This document shows positions 46,682 to 60,604 of a stretch of 64,000 bases of DNA, piece by piece. Positions within the stretch are counted from its first letter, which is position 1. Every line of letters starts with the position of its first letter. Both the position numbers and the translations under genes were made by a program. Location: positions 6,076,001 through 6,140,000 of the forward strand of contig OY754476.1 in NCBI GenBank assembly GCA_963575645.1, read 5' to 3'. This DNA comes from Xanthostigma xanthostigma (lineage: Eukaryota; Arthropoda; Insecta; Raphidioptera; Raphidiidae). The notes beneath the pieces are model-generated. The model ran no database searches. It worked only from the letters and a program-made list of their open reading frames with translations, and was not told where the DNA came from.

Positions 46682-49600
46682 ATGGCTATCAACAGGAGGA
46701 ACATTCTACCGTTACTGCTTCCAATTTTATGTAAGTACAATACATTTTTTTTAATACTCGTTTCTTATTGGAAATGACTTACAACAATTATTAAACGATT
46801 TTTAAAAATTAGTTGTATTATTGATCTTAGAAAACATACAATAATCAGTTTTGAAGAGGTTTTCAATGTTTTTTTCTTTGTTTGATATCCATATAACTTT
46901 GAGTTCTGTTATTTTTCAAAGCTGCATAATATAAAAATTTTAATATTTAAAAAAATAAAAAGTTATTTTTTACTTTTCTGCGTATTTCATGTTCATAAAT
47001 TTACAAGCAAAAATCGCTCTTATTTATCGAAATGAAGTTTTCTAGATATGATTTGTAAGGCAGATCTAAAACATTTTTTTTTGTGCAGTGGGACTGTCAG
47101 CTTCCGCTCAAAACAACCTTTGCTGGAAACCGGGCTACGACTATGTTTATTCTGTAAGAGGTCGTACATTAACTGGGATCCATCAAGTTCAAAACCATTA
47201 TTCTGGAGTAATTCTGAATGGAACGCTGAACGTAGCGTCCTTGTCCCAAAACATTGTTATTGCTCAAGTTGAAGATCTTCAATATGCCAAGGTAAATTAC
47301 AATACAATCAAGATAAGTCAATAAGCGAAACGCTATACAAAATCGACACAAATAGGTTTCGAGTTAGAGAGGCATTACTATGGCAAATAATCGACTTACA
47401 GATATTTTGGACATTATACATTTTTTCGAATACCTACAAAGTGGTCAGTGAAATAACCACTTCAGTAGAGGTGTACAAATTCTTTTTTAAACGCAGAAGT
47501 TTTTATGTTGATTTATATTCATTTTTTACTGCCTCAAACCGTTAGGTCTACTCCAGATCTACAAACATTTAAATATCGTCGATATTTACAAATTTTAATA
47601 TTATTTGTAAAATTTAAATAGATTCACCAAGCTTTGCCTGGTGGCTGGGATACAGAGATTCCCGATGAACAACTTCAATACGAAAAGGTGCCTAACTGGT
47701 CCAACAAAAATTTTGAAATGTATTACGAAAATGGAATAATTGTAAACATTACTTTTGAAAAAGAGGTTGCCCCTTGGGAAGCCGATATGATCAAAGGTAT
47801 CGTTTCTCAACTGCAAGTCAGCAACACACAGGTATGTAAAATTTTTTGTACAATTTATAAACACAGTAGCCTTTACCCGAGTCTTCGTATCCGTTTTGGC
47901 GGAAACAAAGCCTAGTTGCGTAAAGCGTGCCCTATGGTCTATTTTGATAATGTATCAAGTTTACTCAAATTCGGCACAGACAGACAGAAAATAAATTTGG
48001 AACACGTTTTCAAGTGTCGTACGAAATACTAAAAAAGCCGCAAGGAAACGAAATTACCAGCGGACGTTTAATTTGTTAATACTTATTGGGTTGTTTACAT
48101 AACTTTACTTTTTTATTTACAGAATTCTAGCAGTTTCATGATAAAGGAACCTTCGGTTTCCGGCATTTGCGAAACATTATACGATGTTGCTCCTGCAAAA
48201 CAAGGCGAAGCTCATATTCAACACGACCACAATAATGAAAATGAAATACTAGAAGTTATTAAAACAAGAAATCACGATAGCTGTCAAGAGAAACATTCAT
48301 TTAGTTTCGCCCATCCTGAACAATCTCAATGGAAAACTAGCGGAAACACGGGAACTTATGCTGCGGTATGTATATAAAAATAAGAAATATTGTTGTAATG
48401 CGATGCACTTGAAATAGCAGATGCAAGCTCTGAAATGATTCCCTATTTCAAATACAAAATCTGTAATAGTTTTGAAAAATGCATTTGAAATACAAAATGC
48501 AAACTAGGTATTTTCAAAATATTTTTTAAAATAAAATGTTTTTTATTGTTATTCGTTAATAATTTTTCTTTTCTTAACTGTGACGCTAAATTTTAGAGTT
48601 ATAAAAGGGTTTATAAAGGGGAAGATTGGCTAATTTTTACCACTTGCGACCAAAGTACATCTTCAGTGTCCCTACAGTTCTAGTCATAAATGCGCAATTC
48701 AAAAATTCATTGAGATCTGTGTAGCCGTCATGATTATGTAATACACAGACAAATAGATTTTCATTATGCACATACCGTTACACTGCTAGTGGATGTGCTC
48801 TATTTGTCTATCATGTAGGGTTAATTAATGTTAATGATACGAAGACATAATATATGTTTTGATTTTTTTGTAGGTATCAACAGTTAGCAAAGTAATAATT
48901 TCTGGTACTTTGCAACAACATGAAATTCTATCGACTGTATCAACAAACAAAATCATTATGAGTCCGACATTGTACAACAATCAAAAGAGTATAGTCGTAA
49001 GCATGATGAATCTGACAGGTGTAGCCTTCCATCCAACCAAAAATCAACCACAACAAATGAAAAACCCGCAACCAGCTAGCAGCCTTGCCTGTTCGTACAG
49101 GAACTCTGATAATTCACCTGATTTTGCTTTAGAACAATCCATTAATGCTGAACAAAACTCTCGTAGCACCCAACCCAAACCCAATCCCAACATTGTCGAA
49201 GCTGCAGTAAAAGTGGCACGTGAAATTGCTGAAGGTAAATAGTAAATGAAATTAAATTTTAAGAGTTAAAATAATTAACGATAATTTTTATAGGACTTCA
49301 ACAGCCAAACGAAATACCCAAACAAGGAACATTGTCCAGCCACTCAATTTTATCTAATGTAGTTCGGGCTATGACCATTGATGATTTGCGTGATGCTACT
49401 AAGAAATTGTACGTGACCGATTCTGCGGACAGTATAGATGTACTGGCATGGAAATCTTACCGTGATGCCGTCGCTCAAGCTGGTACCTGGGACGCATTGA
49501 AACAAATCGCAGAGCTCATCATGCAAAGAAAAATACAAGGAGAAGAAGCTGCTGAAGTTATTGCTGTATTGCCGAAAAGTGCTCTAAATCCAAATGATAA

Positions 49601-52600
49601 ATATATGAACGAATTATTTGTATGTATTTGTCAGTAAGACTTCTATATTTGTATGTGAATGCATTCAAACATTTACTTTTAAATTTTCAGGAATTGTCCA
49701 CGAATCCTTTAGTTCAAAAGCAGTATTTCTTAAACGATACAGCCATCTTATCATTCAGCGAGCTTTTTAGAATTTCCTGCAACTATCAAGTTACACGTGA
49801 CCATCATCCGTTTGGTCTAGTGAGTGCAGATAATGTTAAGATTTATATTCAATATTTGGAAAAGCAATTAAAACGCGCAGTAGAACAAGGCGATAGTCAT
49901 AAAATACAAGTATACATCCGCGCTCTTGCAAATACAGCCCAGAAAAGTATTCTTCAATCGTTCCAACCGTATTTGGAAGGCAATTCAAAAATGTCCGAAT
50001 ACCAACGTCTCGTGATCGTCATGTCTATGAACGAAATAGCACAAGCACATCCGGAAGAAACACGCTCTGTATTATATCAAGTTTACGCTAATCCTCACGA
50101 ATCTAATGAAGTTAGAGTGGCTGCCGTTTTCCAACTTATGCGTACCGTTCCTCCTGCGTATATCCTTCAGCGTATGGCTCAACGCACCAACTCTGAAGAA
50201 AGTGAACACGTTCAATCGGCCGTTAAATCCGCTCTTGAATCAGCAGCAAAATTAACTCGGCCCGAATATCAAGAGTTGTGAGTGTACCTTTTTAATTAGA
50301 ATTGAATATAATGTGCATCATTTCCTCATCATTAAACGTTCCATTTCAGAGCACTTAACGCACAAGCTGCCTTCAACATGCTCAACCCGAAAGTGCGTGG
50401 TCTTCATTACTCTCGCAATCATCTCGAAGACTACATTGTAAAAGGAATGCCTTTGGCTTACAAGCAAACTGTCCAATATGGAGGAAGTATCGACAGCCTC
50501 TACCCGAAATCTATGTACTACTCGCTTCGCTGGAACAGAGGTGGTTACGAACGCCAATATGTCAACCTTGGTTCAATGGTATCCAGTGTTCGTTCACTTC
50601 ATGATACGTTCAATAACATGGTAGATGATGATGATACTCCCAAACGGCAATACAGCAATGGCTGGGTAGACAAAATTAAGAAAATGTTGAACATTAAATT
50701 TGACGCTGAACAACTTGAAGGAAATGTCTTCTGGAATTTAATGGACACCAAGAGATTCTTCGCTTATGACAACAACACAGTTGCACAATTACCGCAAGGT
50801 AAGACAATTTAATTGTATTAACACATCGTTTTAATATACAGTTTGTACTTATATATTTTTTTTATTTTTCAGCAATTAAAATGTTATCGCAGATGATCCA
50901 CAGCAAGCAGGCCTTCAACTACACTAAACTTTTTAGCCCGCGAAATGTCATTCTTGGCTTTTCAACTGAGATGGGTCTTCCATTTATGTATGAACTGAGA
51001 ACTCCATCCGTTATTAATGTCGGTGGTCACATTCGTGGTAACTCTAAACCATCTATTGTCGATCCAGTTACAAATAAAATCAGGGTTCCAACAGAAGTGA
51101 CCCTGAATGGTGATTTACACACAACCGTTTCTACCAAAATAGAATCGAAGATTAGTTTCCTAACTGCGTTCGATAAAAAACAGTACATCGCCGGTTATGA
51201 TAAAAATATTCAAATGCAACTACCAATTACTTTCGATATTACGCTTGACTTCAAAGACCACCTATTCACGGGTAAAGTGGCTCCTCAAAAACAACAGAAA
51301 AACATAAATATGGTGCATTATAGTACGTGGCCATATACCAGCATTTATGATGAGTCGTCATTGAAACCTGTCTCCATTTCAAACACAACTGTTCAAATCG
51401 ATACAAATCCTTTACAAAAAGTAAGCCAAACTGTTGGAGATAAAAGCATTGGAATGGCGTTCCGTATGGAAGCAGAAACTAGAGGAAAGCACGATCTGTT
51501 TAGCTATGCCTGGTTGGTCAAGCAGGTAAATATTTAAAAAATTAACAATCAGATATAATTTTACCCTCGATGTGTTTAATTAAAATTGTATTGGTTCAAA
51601 ATAATTAATTTTATATAAATATTTACAGTTTAAGCAACAAAACCTTATTGCTGCGCTCTGGGCACCTGTATTTGATGAATCTATACAACAAAGAAACTGG
51701 AATATCAATTATGACTCTGAAAAGTCGACTTCCACGGCTGTCGACTTTCTTATACACTACTCAGATTGGGAGTATGGAAATCCCAAGGTTTCCTTACAAC
51801 GCACACTTAATAAACAAGGCGTTGAAACTCAGGACAATGAACATTCTTCAGCTCAATGGCCACATATTAAACTTTCAAACTTTAACGATGCAAATTCTGA
51901 CTCAATTTCACCTCGTCACAGAACAGTTATTGCCGGTCTCTTATTTGAAGGTGGAATGGAGCCTGTTATTTATACCAATGTTGTTTACATTAGGGATCTT
52001 GACGAAAAACCAAGCGTAATGGTATATTACAGACAAACTGCCACATCAAAGAAATACGAACCATTCTTCGTTTTATTTGGAACTAGCAATAACGCTTTGA
52101 AAACCCCAGCCTTAAACTTCTTAGACACTTTAAACGCCGACCCATCTTATACTCAGGAAGCAACACTTTTATATGGACGCAGTATCACTGAAAAGTCTGC
52201 CGAAATTTACGTTAAGGTAACTTGTACTATATTTCTATTCAAAATGTATAATGATGTTCCTAATTTTCAAACATTATAATAATAAATTTATATCAAACAG
52301 GCCGATATGAAAAGAACGAACGAACGCAAACAATACTTAAAACAATCAGCAGATGCCAAACAATGTACCAAACAGATGTCTGAAAATCGTTTCGCACTTC
52401 CGGCTTGCGCAAATTTGACCGTACAGGCTAGTTACATCGACAATATGGATATTGAAATGCAGTATGAACGAGTCAGTCCGGTTTCTAGAAATTACACAGA
52501 GAAAATCTACAGAGCTCTTCAATTCATGGGATACGAGTACTATCGACAAAACAATGTAAATGCATCAGGAAGTGGAGAAAATGGCAAGATTAAATTCAAC

Positions 52601-53837
52601 GTTCGTTTTGAGCCAAATTTAGAACATGTTAATGTTTCCATCAATACACCAAACTCTGCAGCTTCGTTCAATGACGTATATGTTCCCAGAACAGTCAGAT
52701 CAGCAGTGGTCAGTCATCCGTACTTTAATGTTCATGAGCGCGTCAGAAGTGAAGAATTACAATTTATTGAAAAGAACCGTAAGTTTCAAATTTAATGTTA
52801 ACTAATTTATATAAAGTTAAGACTGTTTTTATACAATTATTGCTTTATTTTTAGCCGACTTCGTTATCGACTACGATGTTGCCAATACGCTAAACAATCA
52901 TACTTATCCATTATCACTTACTGGAAGCTGGTACGTCGCGATGTATGCAGTTCAAAACAAAACATACGAACCAAAAGTGGACTTCGTGGTATTAGTGCGC
53001 AGAGTAAAGCAACAATACAAGCAAATTATCGTTGTTTTGCCGCAAGATAATGGTAACGAACAAGTAATCAACTTCTTCCCAACTGTAGGCAGGGAATCAA
53101 ACCGAGGCACACCGTCTGTCACACTGAATGATAAAGAATTTAAACCTGAAAATGAGACACCCGCTCCTTCTATGCAACAACCACCTTTCACCATCTACAT
53201 ATTACCAAATGGTGTAGCTAAACTAATTATTCCTGGAAAATTCTATATGCTTTACAATAATGTCCGAGCAATGTTCGCAGTTGACAACAAATACCGTAAT
53301 TCGATTCGAGGATTATCTGGTCCATTCGATGGAGAAGCATCTAACGATTTTACTAACCCAGATAATAAAATTTTGAAACACGCTGAAGATTTTGTTGCTA
53401 GTTATGCGTTACCTGAAGATCGTGAAACTGCTGAGTTACAAAAACATGCTAAGCAAGCCGAAAGCATCCCAAAATCCTCAAAACACAGAACCATTTTGAG
53501 TCCTAAAAATTCTCAAGTAGAAGACCCCACAAACCAAATCACAAATCCAAGTATTGATGAAAATGATATCGCATGCAGTAAACAACAAACTCAGTACAGA
53601 ATTGAAGACGACGGTAAAGTGATTTGTTTTACAACTCGTGCACAGCCGGCCTGCAAAAAGCATTGCAAGGGCTCAAACAACTTTGAGAAGAAAGTCGACG
53701 TACACTGCGTACAACGCACATCTGTCGCTGAAGTATGGAGAAAACAAATCGACAAAGGAGCCAGCCCCGATTTCAGTTCCAAGAAGGTTACCAAGACCAT
53801 GAATATTCAAGTACCTGGATGTTGCGTTCCAAACTAA
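46682..53837 (+). CDS. Vg: Vitellogenin (yolk protein precursor)
   Basis: Large lipid-transfer phosphoglycolipoprotein made in the fat body, secreted to haemolymph and taken up by oocytes. Exons: 46682-46730, 47089-47291, 47622-47831, 48123-48365, 48874-49234, 49294-49619, 49691-50277, 50350-50798, 50873-51525, 51629-52216, 52301-52778, 52855-53837; 1709 aa. The signal peptide is near MAINRRNILPLLLPIL...SASA. The Vitellogenin_N lipid-transfer domain spans about residues 25-750 (GYDYVYSVRGRTLTG, ALPGGWDTEIPDEQL, GICETLYDV), then DUF1943 about 780-1050, and a VWD domain about 1385-1560. No polyserine tract is present, only a short Ser/Asn/Gln linker (about 290-340), and no clear RXXR site there, so the protein may stay uncleaved. 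The VWD motif usually read GLCG is GLSG (1535-1538). The C terminus is cysteine-rich, ending GCCVPN. Confidence 0.97.
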
Positions 53838-55169
53838 ATTTATAAAATGTTTTTTTTTTATGACGAATTGTAGCAATGAACTGGATAATGATTAAAATTA
53901 TGTATATAAATACATGTATAAAAAAATAAATAAAATTAATTATAATTATTTATCATGTTATTATTTATAACAACAACCAAAAATCAAACGATCATTAAAG
54001 ATTTTGTATATATTTATATAAACATTTTAGTGAAAAACTTACATTTTTACAAAAATAACTTGTTTTCAATATATCATTCAATTTCAATACCATTAGAGTA
54101 ATGCAAAACATACATTACAATGAGTTTACCTAAGAAGAGTGCTATTGTTTGATATAAGAAAAACAATAGATGGAATGAAAAGATATTTTGACTTTTTTAA
54201 TACAAACAGTATTAACGATCAACATCTAAAATATGAGTAAATTAAAAAAAAAACAACAAAATTTTCTATTTATTTGCTTTGTTTTCTACCAATTATATCA
54301 ATGCAGCTTATTCTTTTCCGATAATTCTATCAAATATAACAAATGGTATAATTATATTTGATCCTACAAGAAATGTAAATTTGTCGTAACAATATATAAA
54401 TCGAATTGAACTAAAATTGAATTTACTAAAATTTATTGGACGGCTTGATAATTAACTAACAAATCAAAGACAGAATAATAGAAGAAATTAAATAACATTT
54501 TGATTGCATGTAACAATAAATTCATATATTTGTGTATAAAAATGCAATATTCAAGACTAGTTTTAATATTTTATATGTACCTACGAAGGTTATTTTTTCT
54601 GATTAGAAAAATAATTTCACAGAGCAGTTGTACAGTTTTAAGAATACATTGAAAGCTATTAAGTATAACAAAAGAAAAATGACTATTTAAATATCTTTAA
54701 AATCATTTTTAATATCTGAAATAATTATTATCAAAGGATACGTATTGATATTAAAAACACAAAGTAGTACAAAAAATACGTATAACAAGTAAAGTAGACG
54801 CCTTCAGTTATGAGCTGCATAAAAAAGAAAACAAAGTGCAACGAAATATATAAAGGAGAAAGGTATACCAGAAACTACAATATCCTAGCACTGGCTATGT
54901 CAAACTGGGTGGATTAATTTTTTAAGTTAACATGATTTTACGACCGAAATAAACTAATCATTATTAAACTTTCACATTATGGTAAAATATGATTAATAAG
55001 AAAAAAAATTACTTTGGAAATGGTATTTTATTTCTTTTATGGGTTATAAAACACTATGGTTTTTGGATTATACATAGAAATTTTATTTATTGGATTATTC
55101 ATACCAAAAATAAGTAATAACATTGAATGGCATCTACTTAACTTGAAGAAAAAAAAAAACAACTAATTT
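53838..55169. other. Spacer between convergent vitellogenin and DSTYK
   Basis: AT-rich, about 1.3 kb, containing the 3' untranslated regions of vitellogenin (+) and DSTYK (-). AATAAA at 53925-53934 (two overlapping) probably ends vitellogenin mRNA; a reverse AATAAA at 55082-55087 fits DSTYK. No gene or repeat recognised. Confidence 0.65.
53925..53934 (+). promoter_or_regulatory. Vitellogenin polyadenylation signal
   Basis: Two overlapping AATAAA hexamers 88-97 bp after the vitellogenin stop codon. Confidence 0.7.
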
Positions 55170-58100
55170 TTAACTGATTAATTCATACGTCTCCTTCATA
55201 ATTGCTTCTAACTGCGGTTGAACATCTCCTAACAAAGGTCTGTGTGATGGATCGCCAGACCAGCATTGTTCCATTAAATGCCAACAGGACTGATCAAAAT
55301 TAGGTAAACATTCAGGACGTATACCTAAAAGAAATAATTTATCAATTATTACTCTAAATGTGTGCATTTAAAAATATTAATTATTTACCTTTCTTGACGT
55401 TATTCCATAGTTGTTCTTTATTATGAAACTGTTCGAAAACATAGGGCAATCTTACATGACCAGCACATATATACCAAAAAAGTATACCGAATGCATAAAC
55501 ATCTACACTTGAATCATATGAACCTGAAAGAAGTTCAGGAGCCATATGAACCGGAGTACCTACAATACTACCAGACATCATTGCTTCAGGTATACAAAAA
55601 CCTAAGTCAGTTAATTTGGCACGATCATCTCGATCCAACTGAAAAAATAATCATTTTTCTGTGAATGATATGCTCCTGACAAATAACATAAATGAATGAA
55701 AATGTACTTACAAGAACATTTTTTAATTTAATATCACGATGAACAAGTCCTTGTGAATGTAAATATCTGATGCCTTCGACTACGTCTATGGCTATCTGTA
55801 AACGTTTTCGCCAGGAAAGACCAGTTCGTAAACCACAATACAGATCTCTAATCATACGCTCCATAATCAACAAAACGGCAGGTGAATTTCCACCAGCATA
55901 AGAATGATCAACGACCGAGCCTCTTAGTTTTACAATTCGAGGATGTTCAGTTATTGAGCGAGTATAATAAAATTCCATTGCTAAATCGTTCCAGTGTCGT
56001 TCATCTGGAGGTACAACTGATTTAACTGCACACGGATCTACTCCACCCCAAGGATCACAAGCAAACACAACCCCATATTGTCCACGCCCGATTTCTTTGC
56101 CTTGAACTGGCATTCCCCATCTAACCATATCACACATAGAAGTACTTTCCAACGCTAATCTTGCAAATCTAGGAGCATGGTGCTTACGAATTGCAACTCT
56201 TTGCTCATCAGTTTGTTCCAATTTACCCATATAATGATTTTCTAAAGCTCGCATAGCTGATTGGAAAGAATCGTGAGATAATTTTATACGTTCTTGAAAC
56301 TGGAATTTGAAAAATTAAATAAATATCTGTATTCAAAATCTGTTTCGGTAATTGTATACCTGTATAGAAATAGCTTTTGCTAGTTTGTTTGATTGAAGAG
56401 AATCTATCATGTCTGATGCTACTTGCTGCCTCCACTGAGCATTTAAATGTAATTGAGAAGACGTAGACCACGGAATATGTACACTATGCAATAACTTTCG
56501 GAGTTTTTCCATTAATGTATGAACCAATGAAAACGAGGTTGAAGATTTTAAATCAACATTATAAGCGGCGTTTAAAATTTGCTTCACTGCATCACTAGCT
56601 GATAAGCTTACTTCTTGATCATCGAAATTCTTCTCTAAGCTTTCTAAACAACGCTGAAGAGTGCCAGTAAAACTTTCTTTGAGGCAGTCAAATGAACGGA
56701 CTAATTCGGATGCAACAGAGTTCCGTAATTTCTGGAGCACCAATTGTTGAATTTCAGTGGTTGCTATTTTCATTGTTTGAGGTGGCAGTGGTTCAGTACC
56801 TTCAGATGTATCTATGTATAAAATAACTAACAGTAATACAGTATTTAGATAAAATACACTAATCTTATAGTAAATTACTTACGGTTACTGTTATATTCTT
56901 CAAGGATTTCATGGATATTTGCTTTCATATTCTGAAGTGTGACTTGAATTAAACGCGTGATTTCATCTTGTTTTTCATTAGCTATTTCTATTAAAGTTCT
57001 ATAAAGTTCAGCTTCTCGTGATTGAGCATATTTCATTCGACGGGGAGTTATTTGTATTTCTCTCGCCATATCAAAAGCGGACAATATAAATTTTCTCAAA
57101 CAATTATTGTGAACTTCACTGAGAAGGGCTGACGATTTAACTAAACGAAATTGGAAGCAAGCTCTAACGAAAGACGTTACTTTATCATTTATATTATAGG
57201 CACTGATTAAAAGACTATTAACTGAGTACTGAGTAAAACAGGTTTTTCTAATATCTAATGTTTCATGACTTGAGTCTTTGCTACTTATGAAACCTGAAAA
57301 GAAAAGTCAATAGATTTAAATTTCGAGTGGAACGTGTCAATATATAGTCTTAGAACATACCTAAATTTTCAAATTGTCGTCTTAGAGTTTGTAATTTATG
57401 TTCTGAGTGAATACCAGAAATTTGAGATCTAGGGACAGTTTCCTCCAATTCGTGTTGTTCAGATTCTGTTAGCTCGGCAGCAAAATCATGAAGGTTGGGA
57501 GAAACATTACCAGCTACACTGATGAATAATATTGGTACATCGGGATATAATTCTTTAAACTTTCGTATTTCTAATATGTTCTAAAACAAGAACTGAATTG
57601 TAGATTACAGACGTTTGATAACCGAGGTCTAAAAACAAGATGATCGTATTGGCATGTAAGAAAAGATATTGTTTTCGTTATTTGTTTGTTTAATTACCTC
57701 CTCGTTAAGAGATTCATCCGAAATAGCATACAATATCACAGGCAAAATTTGATCAAGACCTTTAGCTAATATATCAGACAACGAATCAGCTGAACAGTCT
57801 GGAGTAACAATTATCTGAACTTGATCTCTTAAAGCAGCATAAGGCAGTTCCACTTCCAAAATTGTAGATTGTTCAGGAAGTTGTTCATGATCAGGTCTTT
57901 TTAAATCTGCCTCCGGTACAATCATCCATGGACGATCGTTGGCTTGCAAATTTTCAACAATTTCAAATTCAGCGCCGGCAACTGTAAGTCTTATTCGTTT
58001 TAAACGACCGTACTGGAATCGCAACTACGAAAACATGTTGATATCGTTTAATTTATAAAATACGTATTATTATCTCAACATTAGTACCGCAAACTAACCC

Positions 58101-58479
58101 ATCTCCATTGTGAACTATGCAAAGGTAAAATAATTTGTCCCAATATACAATTAACAAGAATAGCTTTCGTATGACAGTTTTGCCCCATTATTACTATAGC
58201 TGGTTTATATTCCAGATCTTTATGTAGAGATTCAAGCAGATCATTATTTAAAAACATTTCACGTACATTTTCTGTAAACATTAAATAGTTAAAAAATAAT
58301 TTCTCAATGTGTAAACAAAGACAATTATAAAAAAATACACATTAATTAAAGTTACCTCCAGGAAATAAATTTGCAATTGAGATTTCCTCCATATAATGTA
58401 GAGTATCATTTAGAACTCCCCGTAAATAAAGACAATTTTTTAAAAATTTAAAAAATTCGACAGACACTTTAGTAACCAT
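55170..58479 (-). CDS. DSTYK: Dual serine/threonine and tyrosine protein kinase (DSTYK, Dusty kinase)
   Basis: Dusty-family protein kinase, linked in vertebrates to FGF/ERK signalling and cell death. Exons (-): 58356-58479, 58099-58271, 57698-58024, 57361-57580, 56883-57293, 56360-56811, 55712-56299, 55389-55638, 55170-55324; phases close, 899 aa (human 929). The N-terminal two thirds is the family-specific region ([16 protein letters not shown] near the start, helical segments later). The kinase domain starts near residue 635: glycine loop GRGQYG (640-645), AVK lysine 662, HRDIKLKN with Asp758, DLG (776-778) in place of DFG as in the family, GTPVHMAPE (about 792-800), and [15 protein letters not shown]. 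All catalytic residues are intact, so it should be active. Start ATG at 58477-58479 gives [20 protein letters not shown], reasonable but not proven. Confidence 0.95.
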
Positions 58480-60563
58480 TTTATAAAATTTTGCAAAAAA
58501 CAATTTAAAAAACGTATCACAGCCAAATTATGTAGATTATACACTACAAAATATATTTTTTTAAGTTTATCAATACAAAACCATTTTGAAATTATATACA
58601 AAACACTTATTTTATTTGACACATTAATTTAGAAAAGTCAAAGAACAAATAAAAATTCATAAATAACATATTTTTTCACTGTTATGTTTAGGAAATTTCA
58701 ACATGACACAGTATTGTACAACACACTTTTGCCATTATCTCTTCATTTTGAATCAATGTAAACACAAAAGATGCGAAGTCCTTCATTTACGAATACTAGC
58801 GAGATTTCGGATTCCTATAAATGTAAAATGACATCAGTTCGTTTACTGTCAATGTCGTTAATTCGCGCTCGGATATCACAGCTATCATGTAAGGTTACAA
58901 ACATTCTATGAGTATGTCTGCCAAGTAAGGTTATCATTTGACTACGACATCATATTTAAATAAATCGATAAGAACATAAAAAACTCACAACGATGAATTA
59001 ATCTGACTGATTGTTAAGCTTCACTGTAAACTTTAATGTTGTATACGCATCGCCTACATTACCGTTTCTATTTCTTCAACTTTGTATGAACTGACACTTG
59101 CCAGAAGTCAATTCCGAGAATTATTTTTATGTATATATAATATATAGGAATATATTCGATATCTAATAAAAACTAAAAAGATGAGTTGAATAATTACTGG
59201 TTGATCAGTGGATCATGACCGATCGATTTAAGAATAGGCATTAAAATATAAAGATGTCTGATGATTCGATGAATAACGTTCACGACCATAGATCAATTGA
59301 TTTCATCTCCGGACTCCGACAGTATTCAGCATTCGTCTAGTGATGATTATTGCTCGAAAGCCTGTTTAAAACACACGGCTTTCTGAGCAACAATCAAAAC
59401 CATAAAATGCTATTATCATTTTATTATTTCCATTTTCTCGGCTATTTTTATGTCTGATGATTACTGAAATTAAAGTAGAATTATTAAAAAAGTGGTCAGA
59501 TTAAATATTATAATCTACATTTATACATATACATAATATATAAAATACAGAAACATGTTATAATTAGGTATAGTTTTGGTAATCGCTCAGTAGTTCTATA
59601 ATATACATGATTAGTTATGGAGCACGTTACATTACAGGTAAAAAATACATTTGCATAGAGTCCTGCAGGACATTCCGAAATCACTGTTTCAAAAATTGAA
59701 GTTTCTTTTTAGTCTTTTTATTGCAGAGTTTAGATCAAGCTATACCTCATTTGCCCGCATAAAATATATAATCCCTATTTATAAAAGATGTGGTACTCAA
59801 ATTCGATTCTTCTTTGGGCCTATATATACGTCACTGATTAGATTATATTATTACAGTCAAAAAAAAAATATAATAAGAACTCAAATCTTTCGACAGTTTT
59901 TTTCCGGCTTGACAGCTTAGTACAATAAAAATGCTATCTTTTTACAAAAAAATATGAGTAATATATAGGTATAATATGTAATATTATGTATATACATTTA
60001 TGTACAAAACAAAGAAATAATTCTAATAAACTCACTGATAAATTGTTTTCGGTTCAAAAGTCTCAAAATAAAAAATATAAAACACATTATTTTATGAAAG
60101 TATACGTGTTCTGACAAAGGCCATTTATTTTGAAATGCATCTACTTACATATTATGTTTAATTATCCCTTGTAATAAAAAAATCCGGTCTAAATTAATAA
60201 TGCAAAGATGTAAAAAGCTTCTTGTATAAATTTCTTATTTTATAGTAAAGTGCTTTGTTGACATTCAGAAAGTTTTCGAATATCTAATAGACATTTGAAT
60301 TGACAGATAGCGACGTATCTCTACATTTTAGACACGGAGTAAAAATGACCTTTTATTTGTAAAAAAAGGTGCGTAAAAATTTAACAATATTTTTTTAAGT
60401 ACTTATACCTACTGAAAAATACGCGACTGACAATTAAGAGTTACACCACAAAGAGATTTATCGCGGCGTGGTTAAACATTGCTTTCGCATGATGTGGAAA
60501 TATTTATTTTCGTCCAATTTTCAAAATGCCTAAATGTGGCAAATCTTAACAATACTGTACTTA

Positions 60564-60565
<2 letters not shown>

Positions 60566-60600
<35 letters not shown>
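60566..60600. repeat. GA dinucleotide microsatellite
   Basis: An uninterrupted run of about 17 GA units. Confidence 0.95.

Positions 60601-60604
<4 letters not shown>

Noticed and set aside
60566-60600. GA run as a GAGA-factor regulatory element
   Set aside because: A pure dinucleotide tract far from any gene start is more simply a microsatellite.
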